A stretch of 64,000 nucleotides of DNA from the NCBI RefSeq assembly GCF_003024235.1, contig NZ_KZ679096.1, positions 1-64,000 of the forward strand, in the 5' to 3' direction. The notes beneath the pieces were generated by a model. That model worked only from the letters and a program-made list of their open reading frames with translations, ran no database searches and had not been told where the DNA came from. This document shows positions 48,369 through 59,513 of the stretch, one piece after another (position 1 is the first letter of the stretch; every line of letters starts with the position of its first letter). The translations under genes were made by a program, and so were the position numbers. This DNA comes from Arenimonas caeni (lineage in GTDB: Bacteria > Pseudomonadota > Gammaproteobacteria > Xanthomonadales > Xanthomonadaceae).

Positions 48369-51300
48369 GCCGCGGCCTCCTGCGCCGAGAACACGGCATT
48401 CACCGCGCGCACCAGCGCCGGGTCGAAAGCCTGGGTCCAGACGCCGGCGCCGGGTGCGTGGCCGGCGGCGCGTACGAAGAGATAAATCGCTTCGCCCAGG
48501 TGCTTCTCGGGCGAATACGCGGCCAGGCGCTGGCCCAGGTAACGATGCACGGCCACGGTGTAGAGCAGCGCCTGCAGGCGGTAGTGGTGCTGGTCCATGG
48601 CCTGCGCCAGCGCCGCGCCCTGGTAATCGCCCAGGCGCTCGCCCAGCCAGTTGCCCTTGTAGTCGAGGACGTGCACGCGGCCGGCGTGTTCGAACACCAG
48701 GTCGATCTTGCCGGTCATCAGGCCGCGCAGCTCGCCCCAGGCCAGCGGCGGCACCAGCCCGGGTTCGCCGTGCGCTGCACACGCCGCGCGCAGGGCCTCG
48801 AGGCGGGCGCCGTCGAGCGCGAAGTGGAAGGCCATCTCGGCGCGCTGCTTCGCCGGCGGCACGTCGCCCAGGCGCAGGCCCGGCAGCAGTTCGGCCTGCA
48901 GGGCGGCGTCGAGCTGGGCGGCGAGGCGCGGCACCAGCGCCTCGAGTGGCTCGCCGCTGGCGCGCACGCCGTGCAGGGCCAGCTGGCGGGCCAGCAGCGC
49001 GGGCTGCCGGGCGAAGGGTTTGTCGTGGTCGCGGGTTTCGAAGGCCAGGTGCACCGCGTTGCCGAAGGCCGGGCCGCGCACGGAGGCCAGCGCGAGCAGG
49101 GCCGGGTGCGGGGTGTCGTCGATGTCCTCCACCGGCTCGGGTGCGAGCGGCTCGGCCTCGTCGTCGGCCGGCGCTTCCTCCTCGGCGCTGCGGCGGGCGC
49201 CGCCGACCAGGGCCGAGAAGCTCAGGCGCTGGCGCAGGCGCGCGGGCGTCGGCATCGGCAGCGCCTCGCGGGCCGCGTTCCCGCCGGCATCGCGTGCCAG
49301 CGGCGCGGCGTCCGCCGGCCAGCCTTCGAGCCACGACGCGCCGGGCAGCGCCGGCAGCGCGGCAGGGACGCCCAGGCGCTCGAGCATGGCGTCCAGCGGC
49401 GAGCGCTCGGGATCGGTCGGCGCGGCGGACGAGCGCTTGTCCTTGGGCCGGTCGGGCGGCAGCGCATACACGTGGCAGGCGTGGATGGCGCGGGTGAGCG
49501 CGACGTAGAGCACTCGGAAGCGTTCGTCCTGCGCCTCGTGCTTGGCCAACTCGCGCGCGGCCGGGTCGAAGCGCGCCTCGCGGCCGGGCTGGCCGCCCGC
49601 GGGCAGCAGGTAGGGCGCGCCCTGGCGGTCGCTCCAGGCGTGCGCCCACATCAGCGGCAGGAACACGATGGGGAACTCGAGGCCCTTGGCGCGATGCAGG
49701 GTCATCAGCTGCACGCGGCGCGCGTCGGACTCGATGCGCAGCTGGCGCTCCTCGCTGTCGGGCGCCTCGCCGTCCTCGTCCAGGCGCTGTTCGGCCAGCC
49801 AGGCCAGCAGCGCGTGCGGGCCGAGGCCCGCCTCGGCCTGCTGCTGCAGCAGCTCGCCCAGGTGGCGCAGGTCGGTGAGGTCGCGCTCGCCGCCGGCGTG
49901 GGCCAGCAGGCGCGGCGCCGCGGCTTCGGCCAGGGCCAGCACCACGGGCAGTACGCCCTCGCGGCGCCAGAGCGCGCGCAGCTGCTGCAGGCGCTCGCCG
50001 ATGGCGTCGCCCGCGTCTTCGCCCGCGGCCAGCGCGGCCACCTGCGCCAGCGTGCCGCCCCACAGGCGCGTGAGCACGGCGGCGCGCAGCACGCCTTCGT
50101 CCTCGGGGCTGGCCAGGGCCTGCAGCAGCACCTGCAGCTCGAAGGCCCAGTCGCTGTCGAACACGCTGGCGCGCGCGCCGCCGACGCAGGGTACATTCAG
50201 GCGCAGCAGCTCGGTACGCAGGGCGCTGATGTCGTTGTTGGTGGGCAGCAGCACGGCGATGTCGCCCGGCGCCACGCGCTCGCGGACGATCTTGCCGGCG
50301 CGCTTGTGGTCGATGGTCTGCGCCGGATCGGCCAGCAGCGTGGCGATGTGCGCGGCGCAGGCCTTGAGCGCGGCGCGCTTGCGCTCGGGCTGCGCGGCGG
50401 GCGGGTTGCGCCACAGGTGCAGGGCCAGCGGCGCGGCCACGGGCTGGCCATCAATGAGGTAAGGCGTTTGCGCCTGACGGTCGCTGGCCTTGACCGCCTC
50501 GTAGCGGATGGCGTCGTCCTCGCGCGAGCTCAGCCGCTCGCCCGCCGCGGCGTAGAGCCCGTTCACCGCCTCGACCAGGGTCGCCGAGGAGCGATGGTTG
50601 GTGTCGAGCGAGAGCCGGTGCCCGGCGTGTTCGCGCGCGCGCAGGTAGGCGTGCACGTCGCCGCCGCGGAAGCCGTAGATGGCCTGCTTGGGGTCGCCGA
50701 TCATCACCAGCCGGCCGCGCGGCTCGTCGTCAGCGCCGCGGTAGAGGCGGTCGAGGATGCCGTACTGCTGGTCGTCGGTGTCCTGGAACTCGTCCACCAG
50801 GGCCACCGGCCAGTCGGCGAACAGCGCGTCGGCCAACGCCGGGCGCGAGGCCACGGCCGCGTGGGCCTGGCGGATCATCTCGTCGAAGGTGGTCTGCCCG
50901 CGCGCGGCCAGGCGCTGGTCGCGCCAGGCGGTGACGCGGGCGAGTTGCTCGAGCCAGAAACGCTGCTCGGCGACGTGGCGGCTGTCGAGCAGGCGCGGCA
51001 CCGCCGCGCGCAGCGAAGCGAGCACGGGCAGGGCCGCGAACTCGTCCAGACGATCGGGCTTGACCTGGCCGTCGAGCTCTATCGCCAGCAAGGTCTCGAG
51101 GTTGTCGTCGCGGTTCTTCCAGGGCTGTCCGCCCAGACCCTCGACCAGACCAAGCAGGGCATTGCGAAGCTTGGCGTTCTTGCGCGTGAACCAGGCCGGC
51201 TCGTCGGCGAGCTCGCGCAGCGGCGCGAGCAGCGTCGGTGCGAGGTCGGCGACCACCTCCGCCCAACTCTCCTTGCCCGCGACGATGCGCACGCCCGGCC

Positions 51301-51913
51301 GCAGCAGCGAACGCAGCTTGGCGCTGAAGCCCGAGAGCTTCATTTCCGGGTCGCCGGCGCGTCCAAGCGCGCCGCCATCGGACTGCCGCAGCACGCGCCA
51401 GGCGTCGCGCGCGAGTTCATCGAGCAGCGCGGCGCCCGAGGTGGGCTCGGCCGGCTCGGTGCCGTGGCCGCTTTCCAGCGGGTGCTCGGCCAGGATGCCC
51501 TGGCACAGCCCGTGCAGCGTGCGGATCGGCGCGCGGTCGAAATCGGCCAGCGCCAGGCGCAGGCGGCGCAGGTCTTCGGCGTGGGTGGCGTCGTCGTTCG
51601 TCCAGCGCGACAGCAGCCAGGCTTCGTCCTCGCCCTTCGCGGCCTCGGGCGCGGGGCGCTCCGCCGCCAGCGCCAGCGCCTGGTGCAGCCGCTGGCGCAG
51701 GCGCTCGCGCAGTTCCTGCGCGGCGGCGTCGGTGAAGGTGGTGACGACGATCTGCTGCACCGACAGCGGCTCGGTCGGCTCGAGCAGCAGCCGCCACCAC
51801 AGCACGCCGATGGTCCAGGTCTTGCCGGTGCCGGCGCTGGCCTCGACCAGGGCGCGGCCGCCGGGGCCCAGCGGGAGATCACGCCAGTGGGCGACTGTGA
51901 CGGGGCCGCTCAC
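48365..51913 (-). CDS. recB: Exodeoxyribonuclease V subunit RecB (helicase-nuclease)
   Basis: A 1182-residue UvrD-type SF1A helicase with a C-terminal nuclease. Motif I EASAGTGKTWT, VDEFQDTDDQQY, IGDPKQAIYGFRGGD, TNHRSS, LMTLHRAKGLEFPIV and VALTRA give the helicase. The PD-D/ExK-type nuclease site is GKIDLVFEHAGRVHVLDYKGN (Asp...Asp-Tyr-Lys). It starts with GTG overlapping the recC stop by four bases (GTGA) and ends in ATGA overlap with recD. Order recC-recB-recD on the minus strand; no ptrA lies between recC and recB. Confidence 0.96.
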   Translation of the reverse strand: MSGPVTVAHWRDLPLGPGGRALVEASAGTGKTWTIGVLWWRLLLEPTEPLSVQQIVVTTFTDAAAQELRERLRQRLHQALALAAERPAPEAAKGEDEAWLLSRWTNDDATHAEDLRRLRLALADFDRAPIRTLHGLCQGILAEHPLESGHGTEPAEPTSGAALLDELARDAWRVLRQSDGGALGRAGDPEMKLSGFSAKLRSLLRPGVRIVAGKESWAEVVADLAPTLLAPLRELADEPAWFTRKNAKLRNALLGLVEGLGGQPWKNRDDNLETLLAIELDGQVKPDRLDEFAALPVLASLRAAVPRLLDSRHVAEQRFWLEQLARVTAWRDQRLAARGQTTFDEMIRQAHAAVASRPALADALFADWPVALVDEFQDTDDQQYGILDRLYRGADDEPRGRLVMIGDPKQAIYGFRGGDVHAYLRAREHAGHRLSLDTNHRSSATLVEAVNGLYAAAGERLSSREDDAIRYEAVKASDRQAQTPYLIDGQPVAAPLALHLWRNPPAAQPERKRAALKACAAHIATLLADPAQTIDHKRAGKIVRERVAPGDIAVLLPTNNDISALRTELLRLNVPCVGGARASVFDSDWAFELQVLLQALASPEDEGVLRAAVLTRLWGGTLAQVAALAAGEDAGDAIGERLQQLRALWRREGVLPVVLALAEAAAPRLLAHAGGERDLTDLRHLGELLQQQAEAGLGPHALLAWLAEQRLDEDGEAPDSEERQLRIESDARRVQLMTLHRAKGLEFPIVFLPLMWAHAWSDRQGAPYLLPAGGQPGREARFDPAARELAKHEAQDERFRVLYVALTRAIHACHVYALPPDRPKDKRSSAAPTDPERSPLDAMLERLGVPAALPALPGASWLEGWPADAAPLARDAGGNAAREALPMPTPARLRQRLSFSALVGGARRSAEEEAPADDEAEPLAPEPVEDIDDTPHPALLALASVRGPAFGNAVHLAFETRDHDKPFARQPALLARQLALHGVRASGEPLEALVPRLAAQLDAALQAELLPGLRLGDVPPAKQRAEMAFHFALDGARLEALRAACAAHGEPGLVPPLAWGELRGLMTGKIDLVFEHAGRVHVLDYKGNWLGERLGDYQGAALAQAMDQHHYRLQALLYTVAVHRYLGQRLAAYSPEKHLGEAIYLFVRAAGHAPGAGVWTQAFDPALVRAVNAVFSAQEAAA

Positions 51914-54900
51914 GAGGCACCCTCCTCGTCGGGGTCCATCGCCTGCTTCAGGGCCAGGCCGAGGTCGGACAGCGCAACACGCCAACTCTCGTCCTCGCCG
52001 GGCTCGATGCCGCGGCCGAGCAGGCGCGTGTAACCCGGCGCGTAGCGGCGCTCGCGCGGCCATGCCTCGTCGGCGTCCTTGTCGTTGGCCACGGCCCAGC
52101 TGGTGCGCGGGAAATAGGGCCACGGGTCGGTGGCCGGGCGCGCGGCGGCAGACAGCAGGAAATGCAGCTTGGTTTCGAGCGTGGCGAGCAGGTCGGCGCG
52201 CTTGCCTGCGTCGGCGGACAGGAGGCGCTCGTCCCACGCCGCCAGCGCATCCTGCCAAGGCGTCGCCGGCGGCTTGCCGACCTTGCCCACCAGGGCCACG
52301 ACGCGCACGCGGCGCTGCGCATTCTCCGGCGCCAAACGGCACAGCGCCCAGGCCAGGAACAGCGGCAGGCGCTGGCGGAAATCGAGCGACGATTCCTTGT
52401 CCACGTTCGGGAAAACGCCCGTGGCGAACAACCAGCCCTCGCGGCCGCGCACGTTGTCGAGCTCGCCGGTCAATTCGAAGCCGGCGACCGAACGGGCGAT
52501 GGCGGGCTGCACCGGCGGCGCCAGCGCGGGCTCCAGCAGCGGCCGCGCGTCGTCGCGCCCGCGCGCCACCTCGACCAGCGCCTCCGCCGCCTTGAGCTCC
52601 TCCTTCCAGGCCTGCTTGCCGAACTCGCCCGGCGGCAGCACGCCGCCCAGCACCAGGTGCTCGGGCGCGGGGCCGTCGAGCTTGAAGGACGGATCCGAGA
52701 GCGCCGCCTCGCACAGCGCGCGCGCCTGCCGGTCGAACACGTCGAGCTTCGACTCCAGCGGCTCGTCGGCCGACAGCCGGCGCTCGCCCAGGGCATCGAG
52801 GCGCACGCCGAGCTCGTCGGCCAGCAGCAGGCGCGCCGGATCGCGGCACCAGGTGAGCACGCGCCGGAGCGACAACTCGCCGCCGCCCACCATCGCGCCG
52901 GGCAGCGGCGTGAGCAGCGCGGGCGCATCCGGCGCGCCGCCCACCATCGCCGCAAACGCGGGATTGAAGCTGCGCAGCGCAGGATCGGTGCCGAAGTACG
53001 CACCGTCGAAGGGCTGCAGCGGATGGTCCACGCGCCAGGGCGGCGCAGCGCCGGCGTCCGCGGCCCGCGGCAGCACCGCCATCAGCTCGGCCAGCGGCGC
53101 GGCCGGGTTGCGCGGCGAGCCGTCGCGCGCATCGAAGCCCAGCCATGACAGGTGCAGGCGGTCGCGCGCGGCCATCACCGTTTCCAGGAACAGGTAGCGG
53201 TCGTCGCTGCGGGTGTCGCGGTCGCCGAGGCGGCGCAGGCCTTCGCGGCGGATCGGGTCGAGGCCGGCGTCCGGATCCTGGCGCGGGTAGTCGCCTTCAT
53301 TGAGGCCGAGCACGGCGACGACACGGAAGGGGATGGCGCGCTGCGGCACCATGCCGCACACCGTCATGCCGCCGGCCAGGAAGCGCTGGCGCTCGGGCAC
53401 GGCAGCCAGGCGCTCCTCGACCCAGGCGCGGACGATGGCGAAATCCAGCGGCGGATCGAGGCCGGCCTCGGCGGGCTCGGTGGCCAGCGCGCGCAGCGCG
53501 GCGCGAAGCGTGTCGAGGGCATCGCGCGCGCCGTCGTCGGCGGGGTCGGGCTGGAACAGCGCGTCGAGCAACGACTCCAGGCGCGCGGCCCAGGCGCTGG
53601 CCGGGCGCGGCCGCGCGGCGTCGGCGCGCAGCTGGGCGATCTGCGCCAGGGCGTGGTCGAGCGCACCCAGCACCACGCCCGCGCCGGCCACGCCGGGCAC
53701 CGGCGCGATGCGCTCGCCGCCGACGTCGAGCACGCTGGCCGGGTCGTCCTCGCCGTGCACGTGGCTGGCGATGAGCCGGTCCATCGCCCACGACAGCGTG
53801 TGCGCGGCGATGCCCGGCACGCCCAGCGCGGCACGCGCGTCGGGATCCAGGCCCCAGGCGGCGCGCGCGCCGGCCAGCGCCTGCTCGAGACGCAGCAGGC
53901 CGTCCTCGTCCAGGCCCAGGCGGCGGGCGATGTCGGGCTGGGAGAGCAGGTCGAGCAGCTCGGGTGCGGTGCCGCGCGAGACCACGAAGCCGAGCAGCTG
54001 CCGGAACGCGGCCAGCAGCGGCTGCGCGCGGCCGGTGGGCACGTCGGCCAGGTGGTAGGGCAGCGGCACCGACGGATCGCCCGGCGCGCCGAACACCGCC
54101 GGCAGCAGCGGCAGGTAGGCGCGGATGTCGGGCGCCATCACCACGATGTCGCCGGGCAGCAGCGTGGGGTCGTCGCGGCGCGCCTGCAGGATCGCGTCGC
54201 GCAGGGCCTCGAGTTCGCGCAGGCGGGTGTGGCAGGCGTGCACGCGCAGCGAGGCGTCCTCACGTCGCGCGGCCTGCGGGCGCGGATCGGAAGCCAGCAG
54301 CGCCGGGTCGAGGCGGCGCAGGCTTTCCTGCAGGCGCTCGAGCAGGGTCGCGGGCTCGCGGTCTTGGTCGTGCTCGTCGCGGTAGTGGCGCATGTCCACG
54401 GCGGCGTCGAGCGCCTGCACCTGCAGCATGAAGTGCTGGCCCAGCCGGCCCCAGGCCGCCAGTAGCGGGTGCGCCTGGCCTAGGAAGGTGTCCTCGGCGC
54501 TGCGCGAGTGCGGGTCGGCGGCCAGCTCGAGCAGGCGCGCACGTTCGGTCCTAAGGCCGCCCCAGAACTCGCGGCAGGGGTCGGGCACGTAGAACACCAC
54601 CGGCCGGTGCGCGGCCAGCGCGTGCAGCACGCGCAGCTCGGCGGGCGCGAGATGGCTGAGGCCGAACACATGCAGCGGCTCGCGCGCGCCGATGTCGGGC
54701 TGCCCGCCGGTGAGCGCCTGCTCGAGCTCGGCCAGGCGCTCGCCGCGGTGCGGCAAGCCAACCGCCTGGCGCAGCGCGCGCCACAGCGCCGGGTGGAAGC
54801 CGGCCTGCTCGAAGCTCGGCCGCCCGCGGGCCCACTCGCGCAGCCAGTCGGGGCGGTAAGCCATGTATTGCGAGTAGATGCGCGCCAGGCGGTCGGCCAG

Positions 54901-55311
54901 CTGGAAGCGGCGCCGGCCGCTGTCGTCACCCTCCAGGGCGGCGCGCAAGGTGGGGTCGTCGCTGGCCTCGAGCAGGGTGAACAGGCGCCAGCGCAGGTGC
55001 TCGCGGCGCCAGGCCGCGGGCGAGGTGGCGCCCTGCCCCAGCACCTGGCCGGCCAGGCGGTCGAGGAAGCCCGAGGGCAGCAGGATGTCAAGGTTGGCGA
55101 CGATGCCGCCCGCGCCGCGCCGCGAAGCCAGCGCGCCGGCCAGCCACTGGCGCATGCCCGGGTGCGCGGCCACGACGGTTTGCGGCGCCAGCAGCCCCTC
55201 GGGCGGCTGCTGCACCAGCAAATGGTCGAGCGGCACCAGCAGCGCCTCCAGGCGGCTGGCCCGGAACACCGTGATCCCCTCGCTGGCGCGCTGCTTCCAG
55301 TCCCCGCTCAT
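51910..55311 (-). CDS. recC: Exodeoxyribonuclease V subunit RecC
   Basis: This is the Chi-recognition subunit (1133 residues; E. coli RecC 1122). The N-terminus ITVFRASRLEALLVPLDHLL and the conserved PLEPQ..-equivalent LLAPQTVVAAHPGMRQWLA, then HVFGLSHLAP, mark the family, together with C-terminal segments FPNVDKESSLDFRQRLPLFL and RYAPGYTRLLGRGIE. It contains degenerate helicase folds without intact Walker A. It starts with ATG and is the first gene of the recCBD operon, about 100 bases from divergent queD. Confidence 0.94.
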   Translation of the reverse strand: MSGDWKQRASEGITVFRASRLEALLVPLDHLLVQQPPEGLLAPQTVVAAHPGMRQWLAGALASRRGAGGIVANLDILLPSGFLDRLAGQVLGQGATSPAAWRREHLRWRLFTLLEASDDPTLRAALEGDDSGRRRFQLADRLARIYSQYMAYRPDWLREWARGRPSFEQAGFHPALWRALRQAVGLPHRGERLAELEQALTGGQPDIGAREPLHVFGLSHLAPAELRVLHALAAHRPVVFYVPDPCREFWGGLRTERARLLELAADPHSRSAEDTFLGQAHPLLAAWGRLGQHFMLQVQALDAAVDMRHYRDEHDQDREPATLLERLQESLRRLDPALLASDPRPQAARREDASLRVHACHTRLRELEALRDAILQARRDDPTLLPGDIVVMAPDIRAYLPLLPAVFGAPGDPSVPLPYHLADVPTGRAQPLLAAFRQLLGFVVSRGTAPELLDLLSQPDIARRLGLDEDGLLRLEQALAGARAAWGLDPDARAALGVPGIAAHTLSWAMDRLIASHVHGEDDPASVLDVGGERIAPVPGVAGAGVVLGALDHALAQIAQLRADAARPRPASAWAARLESLLDALFQPDPADDGARDALDTLRAALRALATEPAEAGLDPPLDFAIVRAWVEERLAAVPERQRFLAGGMTVCGMVPQRAIPFRVVAVLGLNEGDYPRQDPDAGLDPIRREGLRRLGDRDTRSDDRYLFLETVMAARDRLHLSWLGFDARDGSPRNPAAPLAELMAVLPRAADAGAAPPWRVDHPLQPFDGAYFGTDPALRSFNPAFAAMVGGAPDAPALLTPLPGAMVGGGELSLRRVLTWCRDPARLLLADELGVRLDALGERRLSADEPLESKLDVFDRQARALCEAALSDPSFKLDGPAPEHLVLGGVLPPGEFGKQAWKEELKAAEALVEVARGRDDARPLLEPALAPPVQPAIARSVAGFELTGELDNVRGREGWLFATGVFPNVDKESSLDFRQRLPLFLAWALCRLAPENAQRRVRVVALVGKVGKPPATPWQDALAAWDERLLSADAGKRADLLATLETKLHFLLSAAARPATDPWPYFPRTSWAVANDKDADEAWPRERRYAPGYTRLLGRGIEPGEDESWRVALSDLGLALKQAMDPDEEGAS

Positions 55312-55409
55312 CCCCTACAGCCTAGCCGATGACGGTGGCCAGCTTGCCGCGAGGATGTCTCAGGGCGCGAGACCGGCGCCGGGCGCGGCCGCCCGGTAGA
55401 ATGCCGGCC

Positions 55410-55769
55410 ATGGACATCTTCAAGTCATTCACCCTGGAGGCCGCGCACCGGCTGCCGAACGTGCCCGAGGGGCACAAGTGCGCGCGCGTGCACGGCCACA
55501 GCTTCCGGGTCGAGCTGCACGTCTCGGGCGAGGTCGGCGAACGCACCGGCTGGGTGATGGACTTCGGCGACATCAAGGCCGCCTTCAAGCCGCTCTACGA
55601 CCAGCTCGACCACCACTACCTCAACGACATCGCCGGCCTGGACAACCCGACCAGCGAGAACCTCGCGATCTGGATCTGGGACCACCTCAAGCCCGCCCTG
55701 CCCCTGCTCAGCGCCGTGGTGGTGCACGAAACCTGCACCTCGGGCTGCCGCTACACCGGGCCGCGCTGA
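55410..55769 (+). CDS. queD: 6-Carboxy-5,6,7,8-tetrahydropterin synthase
   Basis: A 119-residue enzyme of queuosine (tRNA modification) synthesis that forms 6-carboxy-tetrahydropterin from dihydroneopterin triphosphate. Family motifs: [18 protein letters not shown] (zinc His and catalytic Cys), VHGHSF (two zinc His) and LDHHYLNDI, ending ETCTSGCRY. It aligns over full length with E. coli QueD as recalled. ATG 55410 gives family length. An in-frame ATG three codons earlier (55401) is possible. It is a single gene, convergent with tetR. Confidence 0.95.
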   Translation: MDIFKSFTLEAAHRLPNVPEGHKCARVHGHSFRVELHVSGEVGERTGWVMDFGDIKAAFKPLYDQLDHHYLNDIAGLDNPTSENLAIWIWDHLKPALPLLSAVVVHETCTSGCRYTGPR

Positions 55770-55770
55770 C

Positions 55771-56388
55771 TCAGGCGCCCAGGCGGGCGAGTACGCGGCG
55801 CAGGCTGGTGCCCACCTGCGCGCAGTCCATGTTGGGGTCGCGCACGCAGGCGGTGATGACGCCGTCCACCAGGCAGCGCAGGGTCATGGTGCGGCAGCGC
55901 AGGGCTTCCTCGCTCAGCTCCAGCCCGCGCGACTGCGCATCGCGCCGCACGATGTCGGCGAAGTCGGCACTGATCTCGCGCTCCTGCTCGGCCACCATCG
56001 CCGCCACTTCCGGGTCGCGGCTCGATTCGGCGCTGATCTCGAGGAACAGCGCCGGATCGAAGGTGTCGTCCTCGTCGCCGGCGCGCCAGCGGTGCAGCTT
56101 CTCGACCAGCTTGTCGACCAGGTCGTCGAAGGTGGCGATGGCGCACAGGTCTTGGGTGCGGCGCGCGCGCTGCTCCTCGGTGATGGCCTGGATGATCGCC
56201 GCCTTCGAGGCGAAGTAGCGGTAGATCAGGCCCTGGCTCATGCCCGCTTCCTTGGCGATGGCCGACATGGCCGCGCCGTGGAAGCCCTTCTCCGAGAAGC
56301 ACTTGCGCGCCGCCTCGAGGATGCGCACGCGCTGGCTTTCCTGGCGCTCGCGCGCCTTGGCTCCGCCGCCGGCCGGCATCGGGCTCAC
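55771..56388 (-). CDS. TetR-family regulator of the RND efflux operon
   Basis: A 205-residue repressor with a clear N-terminal HTH ([20 protein letters not shown], then [19 protein letters not shown]). The GTG start at 56388 is chosen over ATG 56379 because AAGGAG lies 8 bases upstream and the codon overlaps the pump stop (GTGA). The gene is last in the adaptor-pump-regulator operon, an unusual position compared with the divergent arrangement of acrR. It probably binds the palindrome at 60726-60743 and so regulates itself and the pump. Confidence 0.93.
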   Translation of the reverse strand: MSPMPAGGGAKARERQESQRVRILEAARKCFSEKGFHGAAMSAIAKEAGMSQGLIYRYFASKAAIIQAITEEQRARRTQDLCAIATFDDLVDKLVEKLHRWRAGDEDDTFDPALFLEISAESSRDPEVAAMVAEQEREISADFADIVRRDAQSRGLELSEEALRCRTMTLRCLVDGVITACVRDPNMDCAQVGTSLRRVLARLGA

Positions 56389-59300
56389 GCAGCGCGCTCC
56401 TTGCGATAGAAGACGCGGCGCACCACCACGAAGAACAGCGGGATGAAGAAGATGCCCAGGAAGGTGCCGCTGAGCATGCCGCCGATCACGCCGGTGCCGA
56501 TCGCCCGCTGGGCGCCCGAACCGGCGCCGGTGGCGATGACCAGCGGCAGCACGCCGAAGCCGAAGGCGATCGAGGTCATCAGGATCGGGCGCAGGCGGTC
56601 GCGGATGGCGGCCAGCGTGGCCTCCACCAGCTCCATGCCGCTCTCGAGGTTGGACTTGGCGAACTCGATGATCAGCACCGCGTTCTTGCTCGACAGGCCT
56701 ACCGTGGTGAGCATGCCCACCTGGAAGTACACGTCGCGCTCCAGCCCGCGCAGCCAGGTGAAGGCCACCGTGCCCAGGATGCCCAGCGGCACCACCAGCA
56801 GCACCGAGGTCGGGATCGTCCAGCTCTCGTAGAGCGCGGCCAGGCACAGGAACACGATCAGCAGCGACAGCGCGTACAGCAGCGGCACCTGCGCATCGGC
56901 CACGCGCTCCTGGTAGGACGCACCCGACCATTCGAGGCCGAAGCCCTGCGGCAGCTGGCCGGCCAGCCGCTCCATCTCGGCCATGGCCTCGCCCGAGCTC
57001 ACGCCCGGGGCGGCCATGCCGGTGAGGTTGACCGCCGGCACGCCGTTGTAGCGCTCCAGGCGCGGCGAACCGTATTCCCAGCGCCAGCTGGCGAAGGACG
57101 CGAACGGCACCATCTCGCCGGCATTATTGCGCACGTACCAGAGGTTGAAGTCCTCGGGAACCATGCGGTACGGCGCGTCGGACTGCACGTAGACGCGCTT
57201 GACCCGGCCGCGGTCGATGAAGTCGTCGATGTAGCGCCCGCCCCAGGCCAGCGACAGCGTGTTGTTGATCTCGGCGATCGACACGCCGAGCGCGGCGGCC
57301 TTGGCGTTGTCCACGTCGATGCGGAACTGCGGCGTGTCTTCCTGGCCGTTCGGGCGCACCTGCATCAGCAGCGGGCTCTGCCCGGCCATGCCCAGCAGCT
57401 GGTTGCGCGCCGCCATCAGCGCCTCGTGGCCCTGGCCCTGGTTGTCCTTCAGGTACAGGTTGAAGCCACCCGTGGTGCCGAGCTCGGTGACCGGCGGCGG
57501 CGCCAGCGCGAACACCATCGCGTCCTTGATCTGCATGAAGCGGCCCATGGCCCGGCCGACCAGCGCGTCGACGCTCGACTCGGGCGTGGTGCGCTCGTCC
57601 CACTCCTTGAGCTTCACGAACACCATGCCGTTGTTCTGGCCGCTGCCGGCGAAGCTGAAGCCCTGCACCGAGAAGGTCGACTCGATGTGCTCGGCCTCGC
57701 TCTCGAGGTAGTGCGCCTCGACCTGCTCCATCACCGCCTGCGTGCGCTCCTGGGTGGCGCCGACCGGCGCCTGCACGATGGTGAAGAGCACGCCCTGGTC
57801 TTCGTCGGGCAGGAAGGACGAGGGCACGATGCGGAACAGGCCCACCATCACCACCGCCAGCACCAGGTAGATGGCCAGGAAGCGGCCGCCGCGGCGCAGC
57901 ATGCCGCCGACGAAGCCCTGGTAGCGCTTGTTGCCGGCGTCGAAGCGGTTGTTGAACCACTTGAAGAAGCCCTTCTCGCCGTGGTGCTCGCCCTTCTTGA
58001 GCGGCTTGAGCATGGTGGCGCACAGCGCCGGCGTGAGGACGATCGCCACCAGCACCGACAGGCCCATCGCCGAGACGATGGTGGCGGTGAACTGGCGGTA
58101 GATGACGCCGGTCGAGCCGGTGAGGAAGCCCATCGGGATGAACACCGCCGCCAGCACCAGGCCGATGCCGACCAGGGCGCCGGTGATCTGGTCCATGGAC
58201 TTGCGCGTGGCCTCGACCGGGCTCAGGCCCTCCTCGCTCATCACGCGCTCGACGTTCTCGACCACCACGATGGCGTCGTCCACCAGCAGGCCGATGGCCA
58301 GCACCATGGCGAACATGGTGAGCATGTTGATCGAGAAGCCCAGCGCCAGCAGGATGCCCAGCGTGCCCAGCAGCACCACCGGCACGGCGATGGTGGGGAT
58401 GAGCGTGGCGCGGAAGTTCTGCAGGAACAGGAAGATCACCAGGAACACCAGCACCACCGCCTCGAGCAGGGTCTTGACGACCTCGTTGATCGAGACGCGC
58501 ACGAAGGGCGTGGTGTCGAACGGCACCACGACCTCGAGGCCGGGCGGGAAGCTCGGCTTCATCTGCTCCATCAGCGCGGCCACGCCGTCGGCGGTGGCCA
58601 GGGCGTTGGCGTTGGTCGCCAGCGACACCGCCACGCCCGAGGCGGGCTTGCCGTTGTAGCGGCTGATGACCGAATAGTTCTCGGAACCCAGCTCCACCCG
58701 GGCCACGTCGCCCAGGCGCAGGGTCGAGCCATCCGGGTGGGCGCGCACGATGATGTCGCGGAACTGTTCGGGGGTCTGCAGGCGGTCCTGCGCGGTGATG
58801 GTGGCGTTGATCTGCTGGCCGTCGATGGCCGGCGTGCCGCCGAGCTGGCCGACCGCCACCTGGGCGTTCTGCGCCTGGATGGCCGCGACCACGTCGGAGG
58901 GCGCGAGCTGGTAGGTGTTGAGCTTGCCCGGGTCGAGCCAGATGCGCATGGCGTACTTGCCGCCGAACACCTGCACGCTGCCGACGCCCGGCACGCGGCT
59001 GAGCGGGTCGACGATGTTGGCCGAGACGTAGTCGGAGATGTCGTTGCGGTCCATCGAACCGTCGGACGACACGAAGCCCAGCACCTGCAGGAAGCCCGAG
59101 GAGGCCTTGTTCACCGAGATACCCTGCTGCTGCACGATGCCGGGCAGCAGCGCGGTGGCCAGCTGCAGCTTGTTCTGCACCTGCACCTGGGCGATGTCGG
59201 GGTCGGTTCCGGTGGCGAACGTCAGCGTCACCGACACCGAACCGTTGGAGTCGGAGGTCGAGGACAGGTAGTCGAGGCCGTCAAGGCCGGTCATCGCCTG

Positions 59301-59498
59301 CTCGATGATCTGGGTCACCGAGTTCTCGGCCGCCTGCGCCGAGGCGCCGGGGTAGCTGGCGTTGATGGTGATGGTGGGCGGCGCGATCGTCGGGTAGCGG
59401 GAGATCGGCAGCTGGGTCAGCGCCAGGGCGCCGGCCAGCATGATGATGATGGCGATCACCCAGGCGAAGATCGGGCGGTCGATGAAGAACCTTGCCAT
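56385..59498 (-). CDS. RND multidrug efflux pump, HAE1 type (AcrB/MexB-like)
   Basis: A 1037-residue inner-membrane transporter. It starts [17 protein letters not shown], has 12 transmembrane helices in two repeats, and the proton-relay acidic pair in [13 protein letters not shown]. The duplicated periplasmic domains with the family segment [14 protein letters not shown] are present. Length matches AcrB (1049). It expels hydrophobic drugs or detergents with its adaptor through an outer-membrane channel encoded elsewhere. It starts with ATG 15 bases after the adaptor stop. Confidence 0.95.
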   Translation of the reverse strand: MARFFIDRPIFAWVIAIIIMLAGALALTQLPISRYPTIAPPTITINASYPGASAQAAENSVTQIIEQAMTGLDGLDYLSSTSDSNGSVSVTLTFATGTDPDIAQVQVQNKLQLATALLPGIVQQQGISVNKASSGFLQVLGFVSSDGSMDRNDISDYVSANIVDPLSRVPGVGSVQVFGGKYAMRIWLDPGKLNTYQLAPSDVVAAIQAQNAQVAVGQLGGTPAIDGQQINATITAQDRLQTPEQFRDIIVRAHPDGSTLRLGDVARVELGSENYSVISRYNGKPASGVAVSLATNANALATADGVAALMEQMKPSFPPGLEVVVPFDTTPFVRVSINEVVKTLLEAVVLVFLVIFLFLQNFRATLIPTIAVPVVLLGTLGILLALGFSINMLTMFAMVLAIGLLVDDAIVVVENVERVMSEEGLSPVEATRKSMDQITGALVGIGLVLAAVFIPMGFLTGSTGVIYRQFTATIVSAMGLSVLVAIVLTPALCATMLKPLKKGEHHGEKGFFKWFNNRFDAGNKRYQGFVGGMLRRGGRFLAIYLVLAVVMVGLFRIVPSSFLPDEDQGVLFTIVQAPVGATQERTQAVMEQVEAHYLESEAEHIESTFSVQGFSFAGSGQNNGMVFVKLKEWDERTTPESSVDALVGRAMGRFMQIKDAMVFALAPPPVTELGTTGGFNLYLKDNQGQGHEALMAARNQLLGMAGQSPLLMQVRPNGQEDTPQFRIDVDNAKAAALGVSIAEINNTLSLAWGGRYIDDFIDRGRVKRVYVQSDAPYRMVPEDFNLWYVRNNAGEMVPFASFASWRWEYGSPRLERYNGVPAVNLTGMAAPGVSSGEAMAEMERLAGQLPQGFGLEWSGASYQERVADAQVPLLYALSLLIVFLCLAALYESWTIPTSVLLVVPLGILGTVAFTWLRGLERDVYFQVGMLTTVGLSSKNAVLIIEFAKSNLESGMELVEATLAAIRDRLRPILMTSIAFGFGVLPLVIATGAGSGAQRAIGTGVIGGMLSGTFLGIFFIPLFFVVVRRVFYRKERAA

Positions 59499-59513
59499 GA
59501 TCGGATCCCCTGC

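Noticed and set aside
48365-53146. RecB frame extends far upstream of its start, into recC
   Set aside because: The extension is out-of-frame recC sequence. The GTGA overlap at 51910-51913 and the family start define RecB.
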